64,000 nt of DNA from contig OZ316892.1 in NCBI GenBank assembly GCA_973895155.1, positions 18,538,001-18,602,000 of the forward strand, written 5' to 3'. The DNA is from Marsupella aquatica. Lineage: Eukaryota; Marchantiophyta. Made by a program: the position numbers and the translations under genes. Shown in pieces: positions 13,916 to 24,517 of the stretch (position 1 is the first letter of the stretch; every line of letters starts with the position of its first letter). Under the pieces are notes generated by a model. It had not been told where the DNA came from and did no database searches. It was given only the letters and a program-made list of their open reading frames with translations.

Positions 13916-14509
13916 CATCACTGACAGTGGACCAGGGAAAATCTATATAAGCAAACCTTCCATGACTATTGTCTAGCCCTTCGCGCTATTCGTTTCCTCC
14001 AGAATCAACGTACGTACAATGGCCTTGAATTTGATATTGCCCCTGGTCAATCTTCGCTGATCCACTCCTCGAATCGAATATTCCAGAGATCTCTGTACTA
14101 CTCTATCTAGATCTACAACAAAGTGTCGAACAGTCCTCTAGTCTAACAGGCATTTTGGGTTAGATCATCTTGCTTGTCAACCCAGGTTTTTCCATGCATG
14201 GTTACCACAAATTCACCAAAAACTGAAACCTGCTCAACGTACACTTCTGAGATTTAATATGATAATTCTGCAAAGCTACTGCACTCATCCAAGCAAAATA
14301 TGGCTCCTCAAATGAACCCTTGAGTACACTGTTTTTATCTACAGTATAAAAACTATAAGAAAGCGTTGTGCCAAAAATTGCCATGGTCGTGTTGAAAAAT
14401 GCAGGGCTGTTTAGGTTAGAAATTTTTTAAAGTTCTAAACAAGAGAAATCAAAGCAATAAAGCCTGAAAGAAATTTCCCGTACACTAAAGTGCTGCAACC
14501 CTCACTCCG

Positions 14510-14830
14510 CGCCGCAACGAGCAAGCCAGCCTGACAACGAGCAAGCCAGACAGGATCAAGGCCCAACACCCGACGAGGAGTCATGCCCTATGTTGGACGG
14601 AGGCCCGAGCCAGTCCTGACTATGGAGCCAGGCCTCGAGCAAGGCTCGACGTTGGAGAAAGGCCCAAGGAGCGAGGCCTGAGTGGGGCCCGACTTTGCGT
14701 GACGGCGGTGGAGCCACGAGGAGCAGGAGAAAAGGAGGAGCAGGAGAAAGGGAGGAGCTACAACTTGCAAGGAGAGACGGATGAGGTAGGCCCGATTCGT
14801 GAGGGCGGGAGGAGCCAGGCCCGACGAGTT
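14510..14830. repeat. GC-rich degenerate direct repeats
   Basis: Short phrases of the type GAGGCCCGA, GGCCCAAGGAGCGAGGCCTGAG and AACGAGCAAGCCAG recur with variation. This marks the distal end of the duplicated segment. The equivalent in copy B (24,380-24,960) is broken by the foldback insertion. I see no gene. Confidence 0.5.
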
Positions 14831-15025
14831 GTAAAGTGGCTGATTAATTAAATGCTATCCTACTATTATGGTAAGGATGCCGTAATGCTATTGTAAAGCA
14901 ATACACACCTGGTTATATCAGCATGGCATCAAGGCTTCCAAGCCTTCTTAAAGCCGTACCCTGTCTGTCACAAATCCCAAAGCTGCTGCTCGCAAGCCCG
15001 TGCATCTGTCAATCATCGTTCTGGT

Positions 15026-15325
15026 CTCAGGGGTCTCACTATATGGATGCCTCCGCATCACATTGCGATGTTTTTAGGCCTTGGACCCCACAAAATGTAA
15101 GAAAAATAATTTATTTTTCAATCCTTATAAAGTTATAATATTCTTGGAATTAATTCCAAAAATTTGGTTATAAGGACCTTAATGTTCTTATAAGTCTCAA
15201 AAAATATTTTAAAAGACCCTATTGTTCTTCTCAAAAAATTCTTAAGTCTTCCATTTGAACCAATAAAATGATCCTATACTTTGTTGCACGTGATGTACCA
15301 TTTTTGTAAAAGTGAAACCCCCGAG
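15026..15325. mobile_element. MITE 1, non-autonomous derivative of the 35.1-63.0 kb element
   Basis: A 300-bp element bounded by CTCAGGGGTCTCACTATATGG on the left and GTGAAACCCCCGAG on the right. It is flanked by GTTCTGGT (15018-15025) and GTTCTGGC (15326-15333), an 8-bp target duplication with one mismatch. Its left end matches the right end of the giant element in reverse complement (CTCACTATATGGA, TGCGATGTTTT). Its right end matches the giant element's left end (CACGTG, AAGTATAGG, GGAAGACTTAAGAA, AGAACAATAGGG). It has no coding capacity. Confidence 0.85.
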
Positions 15326-15670
15326 GTTCTGGCGCACTTGAAATGCATTAGCCCTGATCGTTGAAAATTTCCGTCTGTTTCAAATTTCACACCCTTTAGG
15401 GCGCAAGACACGCCTAGCTAGCCTCCAACGCCACCCACTCCATAGCCCATTTGGCATGCTTGTTATTCCTGCTTTCATTCGATTTCTGTACTTCGTAGCG
15501 TTCTTGCACTATGGAGAGAGCGTTTTGCCTTGCACTTCTCTGTCTCCAATGTTTTTCAGGTTGTGGTGAGCAAGACAACAGTCAATCAGGCCGCTTTCTT
15601 GTGGACCCACATTCTTCACGGTTCTGCATGTGGACACATCGTCAATGTTGGGGACCTTTTTACTTTTTCT

Positions 15671-16200
15671 GCCATAGACTTGAGTGCCTATTGTGGTTTG
15701 AGACGACCGTGCGGCTGGGAAGTGACAATTGGTGCAACCCTGCCTATTGCAATGACAACAATGGTGTGTTTCTTACGCAATGCTGACTTGGATTTTGTGG
15801 CATGGGGCATAAGGTCCCCCGTTTGAGCTTGCAACTTGCGCCATGCAATCGTAGACAGTTCTTCATAAACGCTAAACTCTAAACTGTCTATTTGAGTTAT
15901 TGTTATGGGTTTGTGACAGTAACTTCCCCAATTTGCCATAGACTTCAGTCCTTTTGGGTTTTGACAATTGTGTGGTTGGGAAGCGGAGATTGGTGCAACA
16001 CTGCCCCATGCAACAATGACGACAGTGTATTTCTTTGAGACAACCGTCCCCATGCTCTTCTCAATTAGATTTTGTGGCGGAAGCGGGTTTCGAAAGGTCC
16101 CCCATTTGAGCTTGCAACTTGGGCCATGTTATCATCATTTTTCATAAAAGCTAAACTCTAAACTATTTGTTTGTGTTACCATTTTGGATTTATGATAGTA
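15671..16200. repeat. two-copy tandem duplication, ~264-bp unit
   Basis: The sequence from GCCATAGACTTGAGTGCC (15671) recurs from GCCATAGACTTCAGTCC (15935). Shared landmarks appear in the same order: GCTGGGAAG/GTTGGGAAG, ATTGGTGCAACNCTGCC, TTTGAGCTTGCAACTTG, and GCTAAACTCTAAACT. The copies are diverged by point changes and indels. The duplication lies immediately upstream of the zinc-finger locus and may be part of its 5' region. Confidence 0.75.
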
Positions 16201-16253
16201 AGTTTCTCATTTTGCAGTGAGTGGGATCTCGACAATTGTATAGTGTTGTGACC

Positions 16254-17424
16254 ATGATGCCTCAGTCATTTCAAGTCAGGCTAGGAAAAGCACGTTGCCT
16301 GTCCTGCCACCTGAAGTATGCGCATAGTTTCCTGAGGCACAAGAGAATGTGCATTGGGTCCAGCAGAAAAACCCTTCCTTTCTCAAAACTTTAGGATCTG
16401 GTTACATTTGCAAGGTGATGACTAATGATAGTTGTACACATTTCATCCGAAGAACCTCCTTCCTGGATCACATGCAATCCTTACATCGCATGAACCCAGG
16501 AGAATGTAAAAAAGGTCATCCAAAGATCTCAGCCCGACAAAGGTGTGTAACTTTATTTGCATTATATGTGACTATTCTGCCATGAATTTATGTGATGTTT
16601 TGTCATCTTCACTATTCTGGCATGCAAATGTTCAGGAATCCACCAAGTACAATTGAACATAATAGAGAATCAACACTTGGGTCATTTTGTGGATGGGTGT
16701 GCAAGCAAAAGAGGCAGAAGTTGACATGGTGGTTACGCTCGGCACATAATTTGAAGATCAACCATGAGGGGGATGAAACCGATTCATGGATAGTTCAGAA
16801 GGCAACAAAAAGTACCAACACTGGAGGCAATTGGCTGCCTTCACGAGCATATTGTCCAGTGTTAGGGACAACACATTGGCATTTTGGAACAAGCATAGTC
16901 CTGACATTAATTGATCCTGAGGAGATGCGTGCTAAGGTATGTTGCTTACCAAATTGCTCTGCCTCGTACATAACTGTTTGTTGGTGTTTGTCTACCATCA
17001 CTTTCTTGTGATCTGAATTTTCAAATGATTGCATGTGTAAACATAGGTATGTTTGTCGGAATATGAACTCAAAGATTGGAGCAGCAATGATGGAATGCCT
17101 GAATGCAACTTGCAGCAAACCAATTTTCCGACTGAGAAGTATGTCTTCCACTTGCGGAAGGTAATAGAAAAGCCCATACAAAAGCCAGAAAAAAAACAGA
17201 ACCAGAAGGCTAAGGGGAAGCCATCTCATGAAACAAACCCCCCCCCCCCCCCCCCCCCCCAACAAAGCCTACATCCAGGAGCAAGAAAAAAGCAATGCAT
17301 GCAAAGCAGGAGCAGGCACAAGTTCAACCTGATAGAGAAGCAAGAGCAAAAAGAAGGGAAGCTCGTAACAATGACAAACCCACCAAAAAGGAAGAAACAA
17401 AAGAAGATGGTTGAATGTTACTGA
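16254..17424 (+). CDS. unrecognised zinc-finger-like protein, possibly frameshifted
   Basis: I do not recognise the family. My exon model is 16254..16542, 16636..16936 and 17047..17424, with GT-AG introns and matching phases. Exon 1 encodes two finger-like motifs. The first is CLSCHLKYAHSFLRHKRMC (C-x2-C, H, C). The second is YICKVMTNDSCTHF, continuing to FLDHMQSLH (C-x5-C, H-x4-H). The two lie in different frames, so there is a one-base shift near 16,345-16,380 or a very short intron. Exon 2 is Trp-rich (CGWVCKQKRQKLTWWLRS). Exon 3 is Lys/Gln-rich and contains a Pro run encoded by a 23-base C tract. A nuclear protein is plausible but not shown. The frameshift and the hypervariable tract argue that it may be decaying. 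Confidence 0.45.
17238..17260. repeat. poly-C homopolymer, 23 bases
   Basis: An uninterrupted run of C inside the last exon of the zinc-finger-like locus, read as prolines. Its length is likely unstable. A change not divisible by three would shift the Lys-rich tail. It is also a likely place for sequencing error. Confidence 0.9.
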
Positions 17425-17480
17425 GGTACTATGTCTTACTTAGTTTGTGAATTACTATTTCACAAACTTTTTCTTTCGAC

Positions 17481-17625
17481 AATTCATACTTCTTTGTTTC
17501 TATTGTTGTTCTGGTTTGCAAGCTTTCTCTAGAAGTCCGAAATTCATACTTGTTGTTTTCTATTGCTGTTCTGGTTTGCAAGCTTGCTCGTCCAACAATT
17601 CATACTTGTTTGTTCTTATTGTTGT
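17481..17625. repeat. three diverged direct repeats, ~60-70 bp
   Basis: The phrase ATTCATACTTNTTTG, with TATTGNTGTTCTGGTTTGCAAGCTT following, occurs three times. The third copy is truncated. It lies in what would be an intron or 3' region of the zinc-finger-like locus. Confidence 0.65.
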
Positions 17626-17626
17626 T

Positions 17627-17908
17627 ATGGCCGGTAGTAAGTGGCGGACAAGGAAGTCTTGGAAGCTACCAAAGAAGACCCCGACACTATCTGCCATGGA
17701 ACAGAGCCTTCACATGAAGATAGTCATGGGGGAGGGACACTCAAGTACTGGTGATGAAGAAGAACAAGAAGTCCTGCAGAATGAATCCACCAAAAATCAA
17801 GCCAACAATGAAGAATATGCCTTTGAACTTTCGAAGGAAATGAAGCCAGAGATGGTCAAGGCACTGAATCAGGCTCCGAAAAAGCCATTGAACAAGCAAC
17901 TATATTGA
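17627..17908 (+). CDS. small charged hypothetical protein or 3' exon of the preceding locus
   Basis: A 93-codon frame beginning MAGSKWRTRKSWKLPKK with an acidic middle (GDEEEQEVLQNE). There is no recognised domain. The composition (Lys and Glu/Gln) resembles exon 3 of the locus just upstream. Another Lys-rich stretch follows an AG acceptor near 18,592. It may therefore be a downstream exon, and which is right cannot be settled from the sequence. Confidence 0.3.
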   Translation: MAGSKWRTRKSWKLPKKTPTLSAMEQSLHMKIVMGEGHSSTGDEEEQEVLQNESTKNQANNEEYAFELSKEMKPEMVKALNQAPKKPLNKQLY

Positions 17909-18260
17909 AAATGAAACTGGATTATTTCCTAGACGATCAAGAATCCTACGAAAATGAAGGTGGAGGCACAAAAGAGCAAGAACCAGACTAGGGCAGTGAA
18001 ACCTCTGCAGTACACACTGGTACAGAGCAGAGGATACTGAAAACACAAAAGCCACAAATGTGACGTCTACAGTTACTAAAGGTATGGGCACTTGCTAGTT
18101 ATGTACACTCTTAACTTGAATTAAGTTTAGTTTGCTAGCACTGTACAGTTTAACTCAATTCTGTGTGGTAACACTTTAGTTCAATTCAATTTCTTATGTG
18201 TAGTAAGCTGGTTATGTGTAGTCTCAGTGTGCTAATGTTCACCCTAAGTTAATTGCAGTT

Positions 18261-18532
18261 CAGTCGCTATGACTTGTAATATCGATCATTGAAATTTAGG
18301 GCCATTGTGAGTTTTAATTCCATTTGTTCAGTCGCTATGACTTGTAATATCGATCATTGAAATTTAGGGGCATAGTGAGTTTTAATTCCATTTGTTCAGT
18401 AGCTATGACTTGTAATATCGATCATTGAAATTTAGGGGCATTGTGAGTTTTAATTCCATTTGTTCAGTAGCTATGACTTGTAATATCGATCATTGAAATT
18501 TAGGGGCATTGTGAGTTTTAATTCCATTTGCT
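18261..18532. repeat. 68-bp minisatellite, four copies
   Basis: A unit beginning CAGTCGCTATGACTTG (CAGTAGCTATG in later copies) starts at 18261, 18329, 18397 and 18465. The copies are nearly identical, with only a few substitutions, so the expansion is recent. Confidence 0.92.
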
Positions 18533-18599
18533 CCTGTTCATACACATGATAGACAATTTTGACTCTTCATGGATTACTGTTTCGTGTTGCAGGGTACTC

Positions 18600-19670
18600 C
18601 TTCCGTAGAGAAAAAAGGGCTAAAGAAGAAGCCATCAACCAGGAAAAAGGCATCAAGAACAAAAACCCCAGAGAAGTTCAAGGTTCTTTAGTTGCCACTA
18701 TTGGAGGTAAGATAAGAGGATTTCAGGGTCCAAGACTTATGGTTGTTTCACTTTTACTTATTACATTTTGTATGGATTTGTGGAAATATATCAATGAATT
18801 CAACTTACTATTGTTCTCAGACTCACTGTTATGGTAGACCTGCTCCCACACCGCCAAGTTCCGATGAGTCATTGTGCAGCTCGGGAGTGAAAAACTTTTG
18901 AACACTCAGCAAATTGATACTCCAACTTTTGAACGGTCAGCAAATTGATACTCCTTTTCAGTAGGATCTCTAGTAGGTTCAGTCGCAGTCCCATCAACAA
19001 ACTTTCAGGCACTGGAGGCCTTGAGTGTGGAAGTACACAGTAGCTTCCATGCGGGAAAATTGAGACTGCCTTCTAGCTTAGGTATAAGATGGCTATTGTA
19101 GCCTACGGAGGTACTCATCGAGAAGTTGCAAAGATATGTCAACAACGAAACGAAGTATGAGAGAAATCAATGAATGTATCGATAGAAGTAAAGCAAATGT
19201 AAGAATACTATGTTAGAGCGAGATGAGTAGAACTTATTCGGCCCATAACCTGTGACTAAAGCATACACTCACGCTCAAACACAAGAAAATACAGAAGTAC
19301 AATGCGATGAATAGCATGAGAGGAGACCCCTACGTAGAGGCGCTCCATCTGAGAAAATACAAAGGCAGTAGCAGCCCAAGTGATCAACACAAACAGGTGG
19401 CGCGGCTGCCAGTACACAAAGAGCTGGCCGCGTCCCGCTTGTCACGCTGGCAGATAGATTTAATTCAAATCTTTAAACTAGATCTTTGTTGTTTGATGCT
19501 GCTTGAATTTAAATCTGACTACGTACGGCTAGTCTGAGTCTGAGGCTAATATCCTGCGGCTAGTCTGAGTCTGAGGCTAATATCCTATCTCACATGTAAA
19601 GCTAATCCTAATGTTAAGATCTTACTGTCACTAGTCTGAATGTCGGGAATCAGTCTGAGTCATTCACAAT
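18600..19670. other. spacer between the zinc-finger-like locus and duplication copy B
   Basis: I find no convincing gene. Short tandems occur at about 18,893-18,955 (core TTTTGAACNNTCAGCAAATTGATACTCC, two copies) and at 19,526-19,585 (30-bp period, core AGTCTGAGTCTGAGGCTAAT, two copies). Confidence 0.5.
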
Positions 19671-20191
19671 GGGAACTGTCCCTAATTACTCCCTTTTATT
19701 GGGTCTGCCTTAAGTTTGGAATGTGTTTCCTATTTGGGCGCCTATTGTTGTTTGGCAGTGTGAAGTATGAATATTATTGGTTTAGTATCGAGTGTGTACT
19801 GTAACTATGTTGTCAGGCAGGAGAGTAGGTTGGCAGAACTTCTTTGGCCTGTACAATTGTAACGGCAGGGTTCTTGTTCTAGTTCAATTAGCGAGGGTTA
19901 TTTGTGTGACGGCTGCTGTAGATTGCAGATTCAACTTATTTAAGCCCCACTCAACTGGCGGTGTCTCATGCATTTCGCCTTCATCGTTCTGCTAACTTTC
20001 GGTTCTATTTTTGTAACTGTGGGGGATTGGTGTTGCATTTGGTTTGCACAATGCTCAAGCTCGGCACGGTTCTTATTCTTGATCAATAAGTGAGGTTATT
20101 ACTGCAATATGTGACTGCTGATTTCGTCTGTAGGTTTAGCTCATGCAGTTTGGGCCCCCTCAATTGGCATTGGGAGGAATCGAAGCGGAAA

Positions 20192-21843
20192 ATGCAGAGT
20201 CATGACGATGAACTACTTCCAGCCCACCACAACTATGGGGGAGTTGCAAATGGAATAAATATGACTGGCAGTCTCTCCCAGTGTGAGAATGACATGACTC
20301 ACTGCAGCTTTGGGGGAGTTGGAAATGGAATAAATATGACTGGCAGTCTCTCCCAATGTGAGAATGATATAGCCCACCACAATTTTGGCGAAGTTGGAAA
20401 TGGAGTAGCAATGAGTGGCAGTCTTCCCCAGTGCGAGAATGACACAAATATGGTCCAGTGTAACTTTGGGGGAGTTGCAAATGGAATAAAGATGACTGGC
20501 AGACTCCACGAGTGCGAGGACATCGGAAAGAAGGGGATCTCGCTTGGAGAGGCAGATCGCCAACAGAAACGGAATCACCACTCTAAAGAAGCTGTGTTGA
20601 GCCTTAGGTACGTAATGTGTACGGATTCGATGGATTTCATGATTTTTGAATACAATTCAAGGCCACAAGTATACCATTATATAGATAATTGTGTATATAT
20701 ATCGACAGAGTAGAAAAACTTTCTAGTACAAAGCGTTTTACACATTTTTCACGCGGTTCAAGGTCTGATATTTGTATTGGATTACTTACTGAGAGACACT
20801 ACGCATACTTTTAAATAATTCCTTCCCGATGAAATGCAGAAACTTCTATAATAACGAAACTCCTTATCCCGACCATAGGCAGCTTTACAAGCTTTCGAAG
20901 CTTCCCAATCTTTCTGGGCTCACAATAAAGCAGGTACAATTTTAATTTACATGTGAGGCCGCTCAAGTAATAAAATGGACCCAGAAAGTTTCATTTGGGA
21001 TCGAGCTAGCTACCTGAAAATAAATGAATGATAAAATCTTCAGTAGCATAACACTTTCCAGTCAGCATTCACCTTCACAAAAGTTCTCGGAAACTTTGTG
21101 CAGATTAACACATGGTTTTGCAACGAAAGGGAGAGGAAACGCCGGAATGGCACAGGCAGTGCTGGTGTTAACTACAAGACGCTAAACAACCACCCTGACG
21201 CTGCAATCAATGTGTTAAGGTAGGAGATTCCACCACAGCTCCTCAAATATTACCCAGGAGATAATCCGTAGCTAGTTGACTGCATGCCTTTACGTTAAAA
21301 TATACTTACATTGCATTGATATATTGTCAATAGATGGTAGTAGTAAGTAATTAACAAATCTTAATTGGCAAGAGATTCTTGTTGTTTAAACTTTGAAGCT
21401 AGAACTTACAATATTTTGTAGTTAACGCATTCGTACCAGCGTTCTTTTTCTCAGTTCCAGCTAGCAGAAATAGAAGAAGCCAACAACTCTGAAATGTGCA
21501 GCATCTTACTAATAACCTGGAATCTTGAATGCAGGTGTCGTACTGGTTTGAAAATAATCGAAAGAAGCAGCGGAAGCTTGCACTTAAACTTCAGAGGAAT
21601 GAACAGGTACCGGTCGACATTAAAGTAACAGAGGCAAAACTTGGCACCTCAGAATTTGAGGCACAAGACCCCAGAGAAAATGCAGAAGTCGTGCAACAAA
21701 CAGGACATGACCTAGAAACCCTCAAGGACAAGAATTCTAGCGATGATATGGATGATTGGGATCAAGATCTATGGGAGTCTTGTGAATCTAAAACACAACA
21801 AGACTCTCACATGCATGTACAAGAGAGAATGTACAAGAGATGA
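20192..21843 (+). pseudogene. double-homeodomain gene copy B, homeodomain 2 disrupted
   Basis: Exons equivalent to those of copy A are at 20192..20607, 20840..20933, 21104..21219 and 21535..21843. Homeodomain 1 is intact and identical to A in the recognition helix (INTWFCNERERKRR). The exon encoding helices 1-2 of homeodomain 2 (A 11747..11837) is missing: a junction at about 21,426 joins sequence matching A 11,590 to A about 11,849. Splicing the remaining exons 3 and 5 gives a frameshift, because exon 3 ends in phase 2 and exon 5 starts in phase 0. A homeodomain-1-only protein is therefore the most it could make, unless splicing is unusual. Exon 1 is longer than in A, with a four-unit repeat. 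The last exon has a changed C-terminus because of an insertion. Confidence 0.75.
20215..20508. repeat. in-frame repeat in exon 1 of copy B
   Basis: Four units of about 20-24 codons have the consensus HHNFGGVANGINMTGSLSQC-END. Copy A has a single unit (HHNFGGVANGVKMTGKLHEC). All unit lengths keep the frame. The Cys and the Asn-Gly pair are kept in each unit, so the expansion happened while the sequence was read as protein, or by chance in multiples of three. Confidence 0.82.
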
Positions 21844-22185
21844 AAAATATGAAGGCAGTGCTCAGATCTGCTTCTCACGGTATGCCTGATAATAATGAAT
21901 CACTGCAAGGGCAGGGACATATAACATGACGGAACAATCATCCGCGCGGCAGGCAAGGGCGGCCCCCAAGTGGGTTGGAGCGCGTCCATGGCGCGGCCTT
22001 GCTGGCAACCAAGTGGCATGGAGACAAATCTTAACAGAAGGAAAAAAACAACGACAGCTAACTACGTGTCGCATTACAGCTAATGCAGATGCTGACTAGT
22101 CTGTCTACGTATATCCTATACGGTCATCAACAGGTCGATCTGTTTCAGTTGTATGTCAGAATTAAGTAAGACAATTCGGACTGAC
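21783..22185. mobile_element. 403-bp insertion in the last exon of copy B
   Basis: The sequence is absent from copy A and is flanked by the 7-bp direct repeat AGTCTTG (21776-21782 and 22186-22192). No terminal inverted repeats or coding capacity are seen. It replaces the C-terminal residues of copy A with a longer tail ending VQERMYKR. Element type is unknown. Confidence 0.6.
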
Positions 22186-22199
22186 AGTCTTGCATCGAT

Positions 22200-23640
22200 C
22201 ACTGATAGCTAGCGTTCATATTGTAAAGCTGTCGATCACGTCACGTCTAGTTCTCTCTGAGTATTCTCATTTTTGTTTGTTTTGATTCATCACGTACGTC
22301 CTTTGAGTCTAGCACTTTATGAGTCTTTTCATTTTCGTTGTACGCTCTGATCTAACCGTAGAACATCCCAATAATTTCGAACAAGCGGAACCTCTTGTAA
22401 CTGGATTTGGGGGAAATACGCAAGTCTTTGGACAACACTGGTAGAGAGGCAGTTCCCTATCAAGAGAGGTAGGAATCGGTTTAATTCGATCAGATTGAGA
22501 CTAGGTGATGTCACGATGTATCTAATCTTTTAATGGATTTCGATTGAGCTACTTTGCTCGTCTGAAAGACTTACCTCATCTCATGCCTATTGAGCTAGTG
22601 CCTATGAAATATAAACTTGATTCTCGGTAGAGTATATCTTTGTGAGAAATTAAACATGTCTGAAAATTGATCTTCTGAAGAAACATGATCGATAAACTGA
22701 TCGAGCTTTGGCCTCCCAGATTCATTCTCTTATTTACTAAGTGATCGTGAATCTCTAGATCGATACATGCCTGAAAGATCGACTCAATTTTTCCCGATCT
22801 TCAGCGAGCTGAAGTTGTCCCAATGAATGTGCAAATCTTCTAGTGTTGGAGTCTCTATATGGGCGTGTCATGTTGTTGCGTCTTTAGAATTCGAGCAGTG
22901 GACCTGTGCTGCTCGAATAGAAAGTGTGTCCCCCGGCCCCCCTTTGAGAGCCTAGCTTGTATTCAGCCTAGATCCATGAGCAAGACAGTAGGTTCCTTTT
23001 AGAACTCCACGTGATTGGGTCACGGAGAGTGTGAAGCCTTGGAGTTGGAGAGACATTCATTGAGAAGAATTGAAAGCGCCGAGGTCATGGTACGGTGTAA
23101 CTTATATATATATACCTAGCTAGCCTGACAATATGCATGGCCGAATGGAGATGCGCGCAGTTGGTGCGGGTGAGCCATGAAACGGCTCACGTACAAGCCC
23201 GACGGAGAGAGATATCCGACGTTGGTCAAGTACGGATCGATATAAGCTTGCCAACTAATTTGGAGTAGGAAGTAGGGTCGATGTTATATGTTACATATCG
23301 GTATGTATCCTGTCTAAGACAAAAGAGTAAAGCCTTCTGGAAATGGAGTAGCAACTGGACTAGAATCATCCATTCCCCTGCCCTGAGAATAGTTTAAGCA
23401 TTATAATAAAATGCCGTTGAGCGCAAAAATAATCAACGCTTTTAACAGGGCCGAAATCCCACATTCGTATTTGGTCTGGGATGATTTTCAGATCGGAAGT
23501 GCTAGTGGAGCGGTTGCCAGTGATTAGTAAATGATCGATCGACTAAGAGAAGATCAAATGAAAGCGAGATGAAACTCAACATCCTGCTGAGAAATGTAGA
23601 GCTAGCTTAGGATCGAGATCATGAGCAAATGGAGCAAATA
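22200..23640. other. 3' flank of copy B, noncoding
   Basis: Matches 12,214-13,629 with scattered indels. I see no gene. Confidence 0.55.
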
Positions 23641-23905
23641 AATGAGTCAATTTCTTTCATACCAGGCTAGTGGGCTTTCTTTGAGTCCATATATAGATGG
23701 ATTTCCGGCCGGAGTTCCAGAGTCCAGGTTTTCCTGTCCTGGAGAAAGGAACCTGAAATATAAAGCATAAAAATGATTTTCCTGCGAGTACCATTTTGAA
23801 ATCCGTGACAACATCCATGTGATAAATTTCCTAGTGGCAGTGGCAATGGCAACAATGCCTAACTGCGGACAAGGTAGCGAAAACCTAGGTAAACCTTTCA
23901 TCATT
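23640..23905 (-). pseudogene. Ty1/copia reverse transcriptase remnant (copy B)
   Basis: Counterpart of 13,630-13,915. The fragment IYGLKESPLAWYE is in one frame and keeps the copia YGLKxSPxAWY motif, here closer to consensus than in copy A. The upstream MDV region is in another frame. It has no coding value. Confidence 0.6.
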
Positions 23906-24517
23906 GACAGTGCACCAGGGAAAACCTATATAAGCAAACCTTCCATGACTATTGTCTAGCCCTTCGCGCTATTCGTTTCTGGAATAATCTCTCTACTACT
24001 CTATCTAGATCTACAACAAAGAGTCGAACAGTCCTCTTGTCTAACGGGCATTTTGGGTTAGATCATCTTGCTTTTCAACCCAGCTTCTGCCCAGGCATGG
24101 TTACCACAAATCACCAAAAACTGAAAAATGCCCAAAATGCACTTCTGAGATTTACTCATCCAAGCAAAATATGGCTCCTCGAATGAACCCTTGAGTATAC
24201 TGTTTTTCTCTGCAGTATTAAAAAAATATAGTAAAGGGTTGCGCCCAAAAATTACGGTGTTCTTGGCTAAAAAATTCCTGGCTGTTTTGCTTTAGAAAAA
24301 TCAATTCACGAAAAACCAAAGGAAGAAAGCCTGAATTCAAAACAATTGCCAGTACACTAAAGCAACCCTCACGCCCGCCGCAACGAGCAAGCCAGACAAG
24401 AGCAAGGCCCAACACCCGACGAGGAGTCAGGCCCGATGTTGGAGGGAGGCCCTAGCAAGTCCTTTAGACTATGGAGCCAACAGAGAGAGGCCCAAGGAGC
24501 GAGGCCTGAGTGAGGCC

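Larger units (their letters stand above)
9300..14705. repeat. segmental duplication, copy A
   Basis: The segment aligns with 19,676-24,517 across promoter, exons, introns and about 2.3 kb of 3' flank, at high identity including introns. Copy A contains about 830 bp (roughly 9,740-10,570) that copy B lacks. This includes a second, diverged repeat of the phrase around CATTTTGCCTTCAACCTTCTGC (9,500s and 9,750s) and three GGTACGCTTTG motifs at about 9,848-9,920. The two copies lie in the same orientation about 10.4 kb apart. Confidence 0.88.
19676..24517. repeat. segmental duplication, copy B
   Basis: Aligns in the same order and orientation with copy A (9300-14705). Differences from A are: about 70 bp extra near 19,790-19,845; absence of about 830 bp of upstream sequence; expansion of a repeat in exon 1; loss of about 259 bp covering one exon; and a 403-bp insertion in the last exon. 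The right side is interrupted at 24,518 by a foldback insertion, after which GC-rich homologous sequence resumes at about 24,905. Confidence 0.88.

Noticed and set aside
13943-13951. TATA-box-like CTATATAAG conserved in both duplication copies (also near 23,926)
   Set aside because: No coding exon follows in either copy, and conservation is no higher than in surrounding duplicated DNA.
17207-17265. Poly-Gly frame on the minus strand (GGGGGGGVCFMRW)
   Set aside because: Shadow of the C homopolymer on the plus strand.
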